This document shows positions 18,301 through 27,803 of a stretch of 64,000 bases of DNA, one piece after another (the first letter of the stretch is position 1; each line of letters begins with the position of its first letter). Both the position numbers and the translations under genes were made by a program. The notes beneath the pieces were generated by a model. That model was not told the DNA's origin and ran no database searches. It saw nothing but the letters and a program-made list of their open reading frames with translations. The DNA is taken from assembly GCF_018343625.1 (NCBI RefSeq), contig NZ_JAGYPG010000003.1:65102-129101 (forward strand), given 5' to 3'. Source of the DNA: Lederbergia citri. GTDB lineage: Bacteria > Bacillota > Bacilli > Bacillales > Bacillaceae_C.

Positions 18301-19881
18301 TCACTGCTTTACTGTCAAATCTAGAATCCATTGATATAAATCAACCATTCGCATGTGGATTGGTTGTTTTTCTGTACCTGTAACGATTATGGGGATCAAG
18401 GAGTCTTGCTCATGCAACGAGCCGTGTGCCGCTCCACCGGGATGAATAGGTGTCCCTTCACCTTGAAATTCAAATCCGGGTTTTGCATCTGCAATAATAT
18501 AATTCCCGGAGTGTGAATGCAAAGCGCTATTAAGTCGTTGCAGAGCATCAGGATACGTTCTAAATTCAATTACATTATCGTTTATGGAGAGATCCAAAAT
18601 GGAGGGATCTCCTTTTATTTCCCAAGACTGGCCATACTGATCCACAAAGTGACCATTAGGGCGAAACGTAAAAATATTATTGTGGCCGCTTGCAGCAACA
18701 AGTACATCAAACTCATCTTTCCAGGCGAGAAAGCCAATTCTCTCATCTTCTTGAAGTTTTTTAACAACTTCCTCTGGCGTAATATGTTCATCCAAAATAT
18801 AAATAAAAGCCATTCTTTCATTATGCCCCAAAACGATTTGGTCATTATCCTTAACAGGTTTATTTACTTTGTAAATAGTATATTGATCAAGCATTTTATT
18901 TAAACGGATGAGTGATTTACTTTTGTCATTTCCTACTTCCGCTTGACCGCTATCCCCCATGATGATCCAAATTGCGGAATTTAAAGCTTCTTCCCACGAT
19001 GGATATGCGTTTAATATTTCTTGGAGCTGCTTGTCCATTCGTTCAATGGCATCAATGTGATTTTCCGGCCCTTTTTTGTGGACTTCTTTGTCAAGTTCGG
19101 GAAAATACGCAATTGTAAAGGCAGGAAGCTTATCATTTTGAATGATGTACTTCAATTCCTGTGCAGAAAATTTATCATTAAATCCAAACCTCCCGAGAGG
19201 CCCGTTATTTTGATCGTTATTTGGACTATATTGTGCTAGCATTCCGTATGAGAAAAACACAGGCGTTTCAACTCTCAAATTTTTTGGAGCGATATTCAAT
19301 GTTGATCCTATTTTAGGAAGATTTAAGGTCCTTTTTTCATAACCTCGATATACAAGTGCATTAACAGAAGCACTCTGCAATCCTTTCATAGCCAATGTCT
19401 CATGAACTGTCTTTGTGTCATAACTTAAATGGGTATGGTTTAAATGGTAAAAAGTATCTTCTGCTACATGCTTTATTCCAAGCTTAAACACTTCTTCTTT
19501 GGCGCTTCCATAATTAATGAGCCGTTTTTCTTTTTCATCATACCAAACAAGACCAGGAACCCGATGTTTATCCGAATACGTTCCTGTTAATAACGTGCTG
19601 TCAATGGTTACAGACATGGTTGGATAGCTGCTAACCACGTTTGGGTAAAGTTGGCCTTGCTCCATTAAAAATTGAAGAGCTGGTATGTGTCCGTTTTTTT
19701 CCGCCTCTATCAGTGGTTTATACATTAGGGAGTCTATAATAAGCATAATGACGGGTTTTTCAGTTTGAGTAATCTGCTTTTGATCAAGGGATTGATAATT
19801 CGGCTTTATTCCTTTTATAAAAAAGATCATCGCTGCAATGACAAGAATGGTGATGATAATTAAATAAGGCATTTTCTTCAT
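18301..19881 (-). CDS. Membrane-anchored type I phosphodiesterase / nucleotide pyrophosphatase family
   Basis: 526 residues. An N-terminal hydrophobic anchor (about 5-24) is followed by an alkaline-phosphatase-superfamily domain. Metal and nucleophile motifs include VIMLIIDSL near 45, SYPTMSVTIDSTLLTGTYSD near 85 (the conserved TxP/S-type nucleophile region), IIMGDSGQ near 310 and the C-terminal HGSLHEQDSLIP. The active domain faces outside the cell and would hydrolyse phosphodiesters or pyrophosphates. It is convergent with the hydrolase and 26 bases downstream of ykoP on the same strand, so co-transcription is plausible. Confidence 0.85.
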   Translation of the reverse strand: MKKMPYLIIITILVIAAMIFFIKGIKPNYQSLDQKQITQTEKPVIMLIIDSLMYKPLIEAEKNGHIPALQFLMEQGQLYPNVVSSYPTMSVTIDSTLLTGTYSDKHRVPGLVWYDEKEKRLINYGSAKEEVFKLGIKHVAEDTFYHLNHTHLSYDTKTVHETLAMKGLQSASVNALVYRGYEKRTLNLPKIGSTLNIAPKNLRVETPVFFSYGMLAQYSPNNDQNNGPLGRFGFNDKFSAQELKYIIQNDKLPAFTIAYFPELDKEVHKKGPENHIDAIERMDKQLQEILNAYPSWEEALNSAIWIIMGDSGQAEVGNDKSKSLIRLNKMLDQYTIYKVNKPVKDNDQIVLGHNERMAFIYILDEHITPEEVVKKLQEDERIGFLAWKDEFDVLVAASGHNNIFTFRPNGHFVDQYGQSWEIKGDPSILDLSINDNVIEFRTYPDALQRLNSALHSHSGNYIIADAKPGFEFQGEGTPIHPGGAAHGSLHEQDSLIPIIVTGTEKQPIHMRMVDLYQWILDLTVKQ

Positions 19882-19907
19882 CCTTTTCGATTCCCTTTCT
19901 TATCCAT

Positions 19908-20474
19908 TTATTCGCTTCTATAACGGCTGGTTAGAGCATCCTTTGACATAAATAAATACATAGGAGATGGAATTTCTTTTTTAATTCCGCGTGATGAAGA
20001 AAGAAAATAAATAGGAAGAAGAGAAACCTTTTTGAAATTTTTATAAATTGGGCTTGCGATTGGGTGAGCTTCAAATCCCAACTTTTTGCATCCTTTATAT
20101 AGCATTGTAATGCCAATCAGCCCTTTAATCTGATCAGCTTTCTCCTGCGATTGCATATAGTTGACGAGGGATGGAAGTGATTCCTTTACTCCTTTGTAAA
20201 TTAATAAAGCCCTTCTGATTTCGTTGTCACACTTATACATCTGCTGTAAAAGTTTCGCATTATGCAAATGAATTTTCACAAGTACATCATTTTTAGTAAT
20301 TGTTGTCCCGTCTGATAAAACGATATTCCTGCCCTTATACTTAGTTAATCGGACACGAAATATTGAGTTATCACCACATGTTTTTTTTATGTATTGCAGC
20401 CTTGTAAATTGAAAATATAATGGATCAATGAAATTCCATGCTGAAAGGCAATATTGTTTTATCCTAATGCCCAT
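19908..20474 (-). CDS. ykoP: YkoP family protein
   Basis: 188 residues resembling B. subtilis YkoP from memory: an N-terminal YCLSAWNFIDPLYFQFTRLQ, then FRVRLTKYKGRNIVLSDGTT, KIHLHNAKLLQQM, QIKGLIGITMLYKGCKKLGF and the C-terminal PSPMYLFMSKDALTSRY. The biochemical function is unknown; in B. subtilis it sits near a polysaccharide-deacetylase-like gene. The ATG at 20474 follows AAGGAG. The open frame extends upstream to 20687 without any start signal. Confidence 0.85.
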   Translation of the reverse strand: MGIRIKQYCLSAWNFIDPLYFQFTRLQYIKKTCGDNSIFRVRLTKYKGRNIVLSDGTTITKNDVLVKIHLHNAKLLQQMYKCDNEIRRALLIYKGVKESLPSLVNYMQSQEKADQIKGLIGITMLYKGCKKLGFEAHPIASPIYKNFKKVSLLPIYFLSSSRGIKKEIPSPMYLFMSKDALTSRYRSE

Positions 20475-20630
20475 GAAAATTCTCCTTGCACAAATAATAT
20501 TCTTTTTAATTGTACTTATTTTATATAAAGGGATGTTTTTGTATGAGTGGAAAAATAATACTTGTGAATGAAAAGACATGAACTTTAGAAAAATAGTGCA
20601 TGAACCATTTATAGGAAAAAGGTGAAAATT

Positions 20631-21359
20631 TTGCAGATCAAGGCAATGACTTTTAACATTCATCATGGGAAAGGACTGGATAGACAAACTAATTTATATA
20701 GGATTGCTAATGTGATTGATACATGTGGAGCTGATTTCATCGCCCTCAATGAAGTTGACAGCCATTTTTCCAAACGAAGTTTCTTTAAAAATCAGGCGGC
20801 GTGGTTGGCTAACGAATTAAACATGGATTATGCTTTCAGTCCATCTATTTTAAAAAAAGATAAAAACCTCCAAGAGCCACGTCAATACGGAAATGCACTT
20901 TTATCAAGGCATCCCATTATTGCAAAAGAGTCTCATTTATTTAAAATTTCGAGGCTTACAGAAGGAAGATCATTACTAGAGGCAAACGTACAGTTTCAGA
21001 AATGTTCATTGAAAATTGCAGTTACACATTTAAGCCTTAATCCAATTCTTCACAGAAAACAAACTGATTTTATCATAGGGCGATATCAAAAAAATACTAA
21101 TCCGACAATACTGATGGGGGATTGGAACATGAAACCAGGATCTAAGGGATGGGGAAAAATAACAAAAGAATTTCAGGATGTGTGGGAAGCAGCGGGAAAG
21201 GGTTCTGGGTATACTTATCCCTCATTTCGACCAAGATCCCGGCTTGATTACATATTCGCAAGCCGGGATTTTGACATAATTCATGCAGAGGTGGTAAACA
21301 AGGTAAGTGAAGCATCTGATCATTTACCCTTAGTTGCTACATTGTATTATAGAGATTAG
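20631..21359 (+). CDS. Endonuclease/exonuclease/phosphatase (EEP) family hydrolase
   Basis: About 242 residues with the EEP fold motifs. TFNIHHGKG carries the conserved Asn at the start, FIALNEVD has the metal-binding glutamate near 42, MGDWNMKPGS the Asp/Asn pair near 165, RLDYIFAS follows near 205, and the catalytic SDHLPLV is near the C-terminus. Members cleave phosphodiesters in nucleic acids, phospholipids or nucleotides. The TTG at 20631 has AAAAAGGTG upstream; a GTG at 20622 is an alternative. It is divergent from ykoP. Confidence 0.85.
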   Translation: MQIKAMTFNIHHGKGLDRQTNLYRIANVIDTCGADFIALNEVDSHFSKRSFFKNQAAWLANELNMDYAFSPSILKKDKNLQEPRQYGNALLSRHPIIAKESHLFKISRLTEGRSLLEANVQFQKCSLKIAVTHLSLNPILHRKQTDFIIGRYQKNTNPTILMGDWNMKPGSKGWGKITKEFQDVWEAAGKGSGYTYPSFRPRSRLDYIFASRDFDIIHAEVVNKVSEASDHLPLVATLYYRD

Positions 21360-21673
21360 GCATCCATTCTTATGGGTACTCAAAAAGGTGAAAAAGCGAA
21401 GCCAAGCAGACTTGAAATGATTCACGAAATGTTAAACAACGTCATTAGCTGGAAAACAGTCTCTCTTCTTTGAAGATAGGGTGAACTAACTTTTACAATA
21501 ATATTTTTTTAGTGTACTACGTTCAGCATTGGAGAAGCATATCATAGTTTTGAGGAAACTGCATATAGAAATCTATGATCAGGGGATCATCTTCAACTAT
21601 ATTTTTCTTGATATATTGGGTTACAAATAGAGATTGATGGCGCAAGGCTTGATCCACCATAATCAGACGGGAG
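21360..21673 (+). other. Intergenic stretch with one small open frame
   Basis: A 33-codon frame at 21372-21473 (MGTQKGEKAKPSRLEMIHEM...) looks protein-like, containing a helix EMIHEMLNNVI, but lacks a convincing ribosome binding site. It may be a relic. Nothing else was recognised. Confidence 0.25.
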
Positions 21674-21679
21674 ATGTTC

Positions 21680-22957
21680 ATGGGGGGAAAAGAAGTGAAA
21701 AGAATTAATCATATAAGGACATTTTTAATTGTCTTTGTGTTCTGCATACTCGCGTTGTTTGTGGCCATTTTGGTTATATTCGGCGCGGCATTTATTTCAG
21801 AACAACTGTGGATAATCCTTTCATCAGGAGCCGTAGCCTTTATTCTGATTTATGGCATAGGTATTTCGAAACAACATCTCTTTTCTCGAAGAGGGGCCGC
21901 GAGTTTAACAGGCATCCTGGTACTCATTCTGTTCTACGCTTCTATACTGATTCCGTTTTCCGATACGCGAAACATGCCGGCTGTCGTGGAGGGGGGTGCC
22001 TATTGGGATTTGAGAACAGGGTCTCGTATTGCGTATGTCCATTTATCGCCAGCGAAAAAAGTAGGACGTCCGCCTGTTATATTCCTTCATGGTGGACCTG
22101 GGGTGCCGGATATGGCGGGTGACTTAGCTTACTTCGGACAATTGACGCAAGATGGTTATGATGTGTACGTTTACGATCAGGTCGGTTCTGGACGTTCGTC
22201 TCGTTTGGAGGATCCGCTCCAGTATACTATCGAAAGGCATGTTGCCGATTTGGAGGCCATCCGGGGGCGGATTGGAGCAGAAAGAATTGTACTGATCGGT
22301 CATTCTTACGGAGCATTGTTGGCCGCCCAATATATGGCAAGGTATGGAGACCATATAGATAAAGCTGTTTTCATTTCTCCGCATCCGCTGGATCCACGTG
22401 ACAAAAGTGGCGGAAATTTGACGAACCGGTTAAAACCCGGTCAGCTTTCGAAGCTTTACCCGCTGATTTTGCATCCTCGTTCGCTAATGGCATATGGTCT
22501 ATTGCAAATCAGCCCAAAAGCTGCTCACGCTTATGTAGGCGACGAAGAGATGGACGCCCGTTTTGACCGAGTGTATGCGGCGACACAGCCGGCGTTGCAC
22601 GCCGAAAACAAACAGATAGAACAGCTTATTTATGGACTTGGATTTTACGCGAACCAGACACCGCAAACCTTGAAAGTCTCACCGCCTCCAGACCCGCGGC
22701 CAGCTCTGAAGAGTCTGCAGGTACCGGCACTCATTATCAAAGCATCTGAAGATTACTTGTCGTGGTCTTCGGCAATAGATTACCGGCAGTCCTTAACGGA
22801 GTCTACTCTGATCTATTTCAGGCATGTGGGACATAACGTGTACCAGGACGAACCTGAACGCGTGCTGGGGGCAATCCGATCGTTTTTATCCGGGGATCGC
22901 CTTTCCGAACCGGAATACAGCGGATTTGTTCCTCCATCCGATTATGAGGGAAATTGA
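21680..22957 (+). CDS. Alpha/beta hydrolase with N-terminal membrane segments (S33-like)
   Basis: About 425 residues. Three hydrophobic segments (about 12-38, 43-60 and 73-90) precede a hydrolase domain with the proline-iminopeptidase-type oxyanion motif FLHGGPGVPD near 140. The nucleophile motif GHSYGA has its serine near 209, and a C-terminal VGHNVYQDEP holds the histidine. Base composition is clearly richer in G and C than the neighbours, with codons such as CCG, GCG and CTG, suggesting transfer, perhaps from a Paenibacillus-like donor. The ATG at 21680 has GGGAG upstream; a GTG at 21695 after GGGGGG is also possible. Confidence 0.82.
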   Translation: MGGKEVKRINHIRTFLIVFVFCILALFVAILVIFGAAFISEQLWIILSSGAVAFILIYGIGISKQHLFSRRGAASLTGILVLILFYASILIPFSDTRNMPAVVEGGAYWDLRTGSRIAYVHLSPAKKVGRPPVIFLHGGPGVPDMAGDLAYFGQLTQDGYDVYVYDQVGSGRSSRLEDPLQYTIERHVADLEAIRGRIGAERIVLIGHSYGALLAAQYMARYGDHIDKAVFISPHPLDPRDKSGGNLTNRLKPGQLSKLYPLILHPRSLMAYGLLQISPKAAHAYVGDEEMDARFDRVYAATQPALHAENKQIEQLIYGLGFYANQTPQTLKVSPPPDPRPALKSLQVPALIIKASEDYLSWSSAIDYRQSLTESTLIYFRHVGHNVYQDEPERVLGAIRSFLSGDRLSEPEYSGFVPPSDYEGN

Positions 22958-23235
22958 AATTGCTTAATTTCTAATTCACACGGAAAGGAGTGAGGGCTAT
23001 ATGCAGGAGCCGGATTTGTTGGAACGCGACTGAACATTTTCATCCTTACAGGTGAAGATTTGCTCGCTCTTTTAATGATTTCTTTTCGGTAGTTTCCTGC
23101 TGTGTTTGTTTTTATCTCCAACCATTTTGCCCAAGAGATTTCTTTGAATTGTTGAATGGGCATTTCTCTCACAACTTCAATGCCCATTCATATCGAATCC
23201 TCGTGAATAAGAAAATGAATCATTATTCTCCCCAC

Positions 23236-24453
23236 TTAATGATTAAGTACTTGTTTCTCGGAAGACGTCACGGTTTTATCTTTTTTAACAAGGAATACAT
23301 AGTTAACGACGGCCAACAAGCTTGTTGTAAAAAGAATGACCCCGAATGGTATGGCAGAATATTCACCGGCAATTCCCACAAGTGGGGAAGTAATGGAACC
23401 TAATAAAAACGGAAGTACACCTAGGAGTGCCGCTGCACTACCTGCAATATGCCCTTGTGACTCCATCGCTAATGTAAAAGTGACCGGTCCAATTAAACCA
23501 AGTGACGCTACAAATAAAAAGAGCGGAATGACCAACGAAAATAATGGTCCTTGAGAAAGGACTACGATCAGAACAGCAGTGCTAGTGACAAAAGCCATGG
23601 ACATCCCAATTAGGAGAACCCGACGTTCTGGTATCCGTCCTGCTAATCGCCTAACAGTCTGCGCTCCTATAATTAAACTAATTCCATTCATTGCAAATAA
23701 CATGGCGAATACTTGGGGTGACACGCCATAAATCTTTTGATAGATAAATGGAGTTCCAGAAATATAGGCAAAGATACCGGCCATCATAATTCCCTGTGCT
23801 AGTGCGTAGCCCATAAATGTCCGATTTTGAATTAGCGATTTAAAGTTTCGCAATAACTCTGTAAAGTTACTAGGAATACGCTTTTCGACTGGCAAAGTTT
23901 CTTTTAATTTCCATGTAGTGATGCTTGTTAAAAATATACCAAGTAGCCCTAGAAAAATGAATACACCATTCCATGAGGTGAAAGAAATGACAGCACTCCC
24001 CGCAATTGGAGCGAGTAAAGGAGCGAGATTACCAATCATTGTGAGAAGTGAAAAAAACTTTGTTAATTCAACTCCACTATAATGATCACGAACAATCGCA
24101 CGGGAAATGACCATTCCGGCAGATGCTGCAAATCCTTGTAAAAATCGTAATGCTATAAAAGTAGCAATGTTTGGTGACAAAGCACAGCCGAAAGAAGCAA
24201 GAGCATATACAATCATCGCTATCCATAAAGGTTTTCTTCTTCCATGAACATCACTCAAAGGCCCCATGACGATCTGCCCGATACCAACTCCTAACAAGCA
24301 GGCAGTAATACTTACTTGGATGGCTGAGGCACTTGTTCCGAAAAACTCTGTCAATTGGGGAAATGCCGGAAGATACATATCAAAAGTAAAAGGCCCTAAT
24401 GCAGAAAAGGCTGCTAACAACAGGGCGAATCTAATCGGATTCTTTTTATTCAT
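23236..24453 (-). CDS. Bcr/CflA-type MFS drug exporter
   Basis: 405 residues and twelve hydrophobic helices. The N-terminus has the Bcr/CflA pattern FTFDMYLPAFPQL. Motif A is GPLSDVHGRRKP between helices 2 and 3, and RFLQGFAASAGMVISRAIVR is in helix 4. This subfamily (DHA1) exports bicyclomycin, sulfonamides, chloramphenicol-like drugs or peptides by proton antiport. The substrate cannot be read from sequence. It appears monocistronic. Confidence 0.9.
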   Translation of the reverse strand: MNKKNPIRFALLLAAFSALGPFTFDMYLPAFPQLTEFFGTSASAIQVSITACLLGVGIGQIVMGPLSDVHGRRKPLWIAMIVYALASFGCALSPNIATFIALRFLQGFAASAGMVISRAIVRDHYSGVELTKFFSLLTMIGNLAPLLAPIAGSAVISFTSWNGVFIFLGLLGIFLTSITTWKLKETLPVEKRIPSNFTELLRNFKSLIQNRTFMGYALAQGIMMAGIFAYISGTPFIYQKIYGVSPQVFAMLFAMNGISLIIGAQTVRRLAGRIPERRVLLIGMSMAFVTSTAVLIVVLSQGPLFSLVIPLFLFVASLGLIGPVTFTLAMESQGHIAGSAAALLGVLPFLLGSITSPLVGIAGEYSAIPFGVILFTTSLLAVVNYVFLVKKDKTVTSSEKQVLNH

Positions 24454-24651
24454 TTTACAGCTCCTATTTAATAGTGTCTTAAAGACTTTGAGGTATTATT
24501 TATTGCAATCTCCGTCAGTATATACATGAAATATATATTTATCAAAAGTGAATTAAGAAATGGTAAAGGAAATCATTTTATTAAATAAAGAAGGAAGAAC
24601 ATCCAGTTTTTAATGAAACAAGGATTATATAATTTAGTTCCAATAATATAA

Positions 24652-24678
24652 AATAAGGGACTTTCTAAGTCCCTTATT
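24652..24678. terminator. Bidirectional-looking terminator hairpin
   Basis: AATAAGGGACTT and AAGTCCCTTATT pair perfectly around a short loop, just downstream of the CcdC-like gene on the minus strand. Confidence 0.65.
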
Positions 24679-24707
24679 GCCTGACGAATGTTTTTCAATT
24701 ACTAATA

Positions 24708-25172
24708 TTATTCTGCTACGTATACTTTACGAAACTTATAGTAACTGATAAGTTTCCAAGGAATTAGATATCCGCATGCTGTGACGAAGAAGAGAAGCAT
24801 TCTCGAATCCGGATCCATATTAATCAATCCACGGATAGTCCAACGCATGGCAAAAAGCAATAAAAATATTACAACGAATACTAGACTTTTCTTTACATAG
24901 ATCTTTCCGTCTTCCCGTCGTTCGTAGCCAGTCGTAAAGATTAAGGGGATGGAGAAAACACATCCTAACAATAATGCGACAGTAATTTCTGTAGGTGTTA
25001 CTTCAGCATTGGGATTCATGATTAGTGCATATCCTGGTGTTAACAAGAATAGAGTTGCAATAATCCTCGTTCCTTTACCTTTGATAGGTTTAAACATTGA
25101 GATGATTTGACGATAAAAAATCAAAGCAGCTACTAGGATGATAATAATAAGAATTGGACTATAGTTCATCAT
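24708..25172 (-). CDS. CcdC-like membrane protein (DUF1453 type)
   Basis: About 154 residues with four hydrophobic segments and the sequence IKGKGTRIIATLFLLTPGYA, followed by a strand with DGKIYVKKS before the third helix. This layout resembles CcdC-domain proteins of Bacillaceae. The original CcdC is encoded near cytochrome-c-maturation genes but has no proven role, and no such genes occur here. The start is at one of two adjacent ATGs. Confidence 0.7.
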   Translation of the reverse strand: MMNYSPILIIIILVAALIFYRQIISMFKPIKGKGTRIIATLFLLTPGYALIMNPNAEVTPTEITVALLLGCVFSIPLIFTTGYERREDGKIYVKKSLVFVVIFLLLFAMRWTIRGLINMDPDSRMLLFFVTACGYLIPWKLISYYKFRKVYVAE

Positions 25173-25296
25173 CAAACCAGCTTTCTAGTTATTTATTTTT
25201 AGCAATATAAAAATCTTGCATGGTTAAAAATAACATTTCATTTTTAAAGATTCAATACCTTTTGAAAATTTATTTTCTTTGCTATCTTCTTTTAAT

Positions 25297-27195
25297 TTAC
25301 TTGTTTCTTCGCATTTCTTTATTAATTTTACGAAGAGCCTTTTTTGAGCCTCTTTCAATATCGTGATTAAGTTTTCTCGTTTTATAATCATTAAATAAAG
25401 TATCTAAGTCATAACCTTCTGGATATAACTCTACAGCTTTTAATTCTAGAGCTAGTCGCTTTTCATTTACCTCCATCACTTGATTTTGATAAAACACAGT
25501 AACGTTATGGTATTCATCTTTTTCTTTGTACACAATTCCGAAGTCGTCGTGGTCCAGCAGTTTGACACGATCCCCTTTTTGATAATCGATATGATTTTCC
25601 ACTTTTTCTACAACTGCTGCTGGTTTTCGGATTTTGCTTTCTTTTAAAAGTTCTAAGCGATATTCTTTATTTTTCATATAATCTTCTGCTCTTTTTAAAA
25701 CATTTTCCGGTACATGCATTTTTCTTGAGATCCATAAGGCATTACTAGCGCCAGATTGTCCGATGAGAAGCTTAAATAACGGTTCTAATGTTTCTTGATT
25801 GAATTGCATAGCGGCATTCATAAAATCGCTATGCATTTCAGAGAATCGTTTTATTTCTCCATAATGTGTCGTCGCAACGGTAATACATCCTCTAAGATAA
25901 AACTCTTCTAAGAGGGAGATAGCTAATGCTGCTCCTTCATTTGGTTCTGTCCCACTGCCAATTTCATCAAATAGTAACAGTGTATTGTTGTTTACGGAGC
26001 GAAGGATCTCCGATAAGTTCTTCATGTGAGATGAGAATGTACTAAGTGCATTTTCTATACTCTGATTGTCGCCAATATCTACAAAAACATTGTCAAATAC
26101 GGCAATTTCAGTTTCTTTCGAAGCTGTAATATGGAATCCGGACATCGTTGCCAACGTAACGAGACCAATCGTCTTCAGTACAATTGTTTTTCCGCCAGCG
26201 TTAGGGCCAGTTATGATTAAGCTGCGATAACTACTGCCAATGTGAAAATGAAGCGGAACAACATGACCTGATAATAATGGGTGCTTGCAATTTACCAACT
26301 TAATCATCCCATGGTCATTAATGTTTGGCTCAATTCCATCCACTTGTCTGCTGTATTTCCCTTTGGCAAAAATCATATCGTACTGGGATATAAGCTCGAT
26401 ATTAATGTTAATGGGTTGGAGACTTTCTGCCACTAACCCCGTTAAAGTAGCGAGAATTTGATATTCCAACATGGCTTCTTCGGATTTTAATGTGGCTAGT
26501 TCCACACTTAATTTTCCTACTACACTAGGTTCCATAAAGACGGTCGAACCTCTAGAAGATATTTCAATGATGGTTCCCTGTACTTGTTTTTTGTAAGAGG
26601 CTTTTATAGGGATCGTATAGCGATCATCTTTTACACTAATAATGAATTCCTGAATATAGTTTCGATTGGCACTGCTGTTTAAGAATTTATTGAGTCGATC
26701 TTTAATTTTTTGCTCAGTCGTTTGAATCTGGTAACGGACACGTTTGAGTTCCTTGTTGGCGTCAGAATCCACTTGATTATTTTTAATGGAGAAATTAATT
26801 TCCTCTTCAATCCCTATGAATTCTGTCATTGATTTAGCATAGGACGCTAATGTCGGTGCAAAAAATTCCTTGCTCGACATGAACATTTTAATTCTTCGGC
26901 AGCCTTTTAAAAAATCGGCTATATTTAAAAGCTCCGCTGGGTCTAAAATGATGCCTTTTTCCACTTTAGAGATGATATGCTCAATATTGGAAACACCCAT
27001 AAAAGGCACATTTCCTCCCGCATCCAAAATGACACGTGCTTCAGATGTTTCCGTTAATCGATGTTTTACTATTTTTACGTTAGAACTGGGGGTTAATTTA
27101 TCAATTAATTCTCTGCCCAATCCGCTAACGCAATAAGATTTCACAATCTCTTTTAGTTCGTTGTACTGTAATTTTTCAAAAGTATTTTCATTCAT
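25297..27195 (-). CDS. MutS2-like ATPase without a C-terminal Smr domain
   Basis: 632 residues. The N-terminal MutS-type lever and clamp region (1-300) has long helices. The ABC ATPase follows, with Walker A GPNAGGKT near 327, a Q/signature region STFSSHMKNL near 383, Walker B LLLFDEIGSGTEP near 405 and THYGEIK. The C-terminus ends with a KOW-like GDRVKLLDHDDFGIVYK segment and a basic tail. Classical MutS2 is near 785 residues with a terminal Smr nuclease domain, which is absent. Full MutS2 acts on recombination intermediates and on collided ribosomes. A long leader with a terminator and a mini-ORF precedes it. Confidence 0.85.
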   Translation of the reverse strand: MNENTFEKLQYNELKEIVKSYCVSGLGRELIDKLTPSSNVKIVKHRLTETSEARVILDAGGNVPFMGVSNIEHIISKVEKGIILDPAELLNIADFLKGCRRIKMFMSSKEFFAPTLASYAKSMTEFIGIEEEINFSIKNNQVDSDANKELKRVRYQIQTTEQKIKDRLNKFLNSSANRNYIQEFIISVKDDRYTIPIKASYKKQVQGTIIEISSRGSTVFMEPSVVGKLSVELATLKSEEAMLEYQILATLTGLVAESLQPININIELISQYDMIFAKGKYSRQVDGIEPNINDHGMIKLVNCKHPLLSGHVVPLHFHIGSSYRSLIITGPNAGGKTIVLKTIGLVTLATMSGFHITASKETEIAVFDNVFVDIGDNQSIENALSTFSSHMKNLSEILRSVNNNTLLLFDEIGSGTEPNEGAALAISLLEEFYLRGCITVATTHYGEIKRFSEMHSDFMNAAMQFNQETLEPLFKLLIGQSGASNALWISRKMHVPENVLKRAEDYMKNKEYRLELLKESKIRKPAAVVEKVENHIDYQKGDRVKLLDHDDFGIVYKEKDEYHNVTVFYQNQVMEVNEKRLALELKAVELYPEGYDLDTLFNDYKTRKLNHDIERGSKKALRKINKEMRRNK

Positions 27196-27269
27196 TTTTT
27201 AATTCTCCTCAAAGTGATGATTTGATCAGCAATGAAGAAACCTACTCGTAAGGATTTCAATGAGTTTTT

Positions 27270-27305
27270 AGATAAATAAAAAGCTGCGGCAGATACCGCA
27301 GCTTT
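27270..27305 (-). terminator. Leader terminator (attenuator) upstream of the mutS2-like gene
   Basis: On the minus strand AAAGCTGCGG-TATCTG-CCGCAGCTTT is followed by TTTATTTAT. It sits about 75 bases before the gene start and downstream of a good promoter, so it would stop transcription before the gene unless disrupted. Confidence 0.75.
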
Positions 27306-27498
27306 ACGTTTACAAGGCAAAAGTAAATACATAAATTAAACCATCCATTACGATAGTTCAAATCATGAAATGATGCACTTGCTTATAAAGTAGGGTAGGT
27401 ATCTTCATAGGTGGAAATAAGTCCATGTATAAATAAGGGGTGTGAAAAACAAAAATCCCCTAATTTCAAAAACTTCCTTATTTCCTTTTAATGTTTTC

Positions 27499-27522
27499 CT
27501 ATTTAGAAACTACCGCACTCAC
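27499..27522 (-). CDS. Putative seven-residue leader peptide MSAVVSK
   Basis: On the minus strand AAGAGGTG precedes GTG AGT GCG GTA GTT TCT AAA TAG at suitable spacing. It lies about 50 bases after the predicted transcript start and over 200 bases before the attenuator. Short leader ORFs of this kind sense ribosome stalling in antibiotic-inducible attenuators. The call is inferential. Confidence 0.45.
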   Translation of the reverse strand: MSAVVSK

Positions 27523-27578
27523 AAAATGCACCTCTTATTATAAGATTGATATCTCATTGAAATCGCTTTACAACATTT

Positions 27579-27607
27579 ATTATACTTTGTGTTACAGGAA
27601 ATGTAAA
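27579..27607 (-). promoter_or_regulatory. Sigma-A promoter of the mutS2-like leader
   Basis: On the minus strand TTTACA, a 17-base spacer and TATAAT. The transcript would begin near 27572 and carry a leader of about 375 bases with alternative hairpins (for example AGGGG at about 27450 pairing with CCCCT about 20 bases later) before the terminator. Confidence 0.75.
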
Positions 27608-27803
27608 TAAGGTTATATCCTCAGTTAGCCATAAAGGATTAATTATTTTGCATCAAAGAAAAACGGTTAATACACAAAATTACAATAGGATCGGAGGGAA
27701 TGATAAATATAAAATAATTGGCATGAGCGTTTTTCTTCAGAGAAGTATTTTTTAGGACAATCAGGTAGAACTTACCTCAAAAAAATGTTTTATTTAGTTA
27801 AGT

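Noticed and set aside
20475..20687. Upstream extension of the ykoP frame
   Set aside because: YkoP similarity and a good ribosome binding site begin at 20474; the extension overlaps the divergent gene's start region.
22942..23187. An 81-codon minus-strand frame between the hydrolase and the Bcr/CflA gene
   Set aside because: Parts look protein-like, but it overlaps the hydrolase stop, has no ribosome binding site and matches no known pattern.
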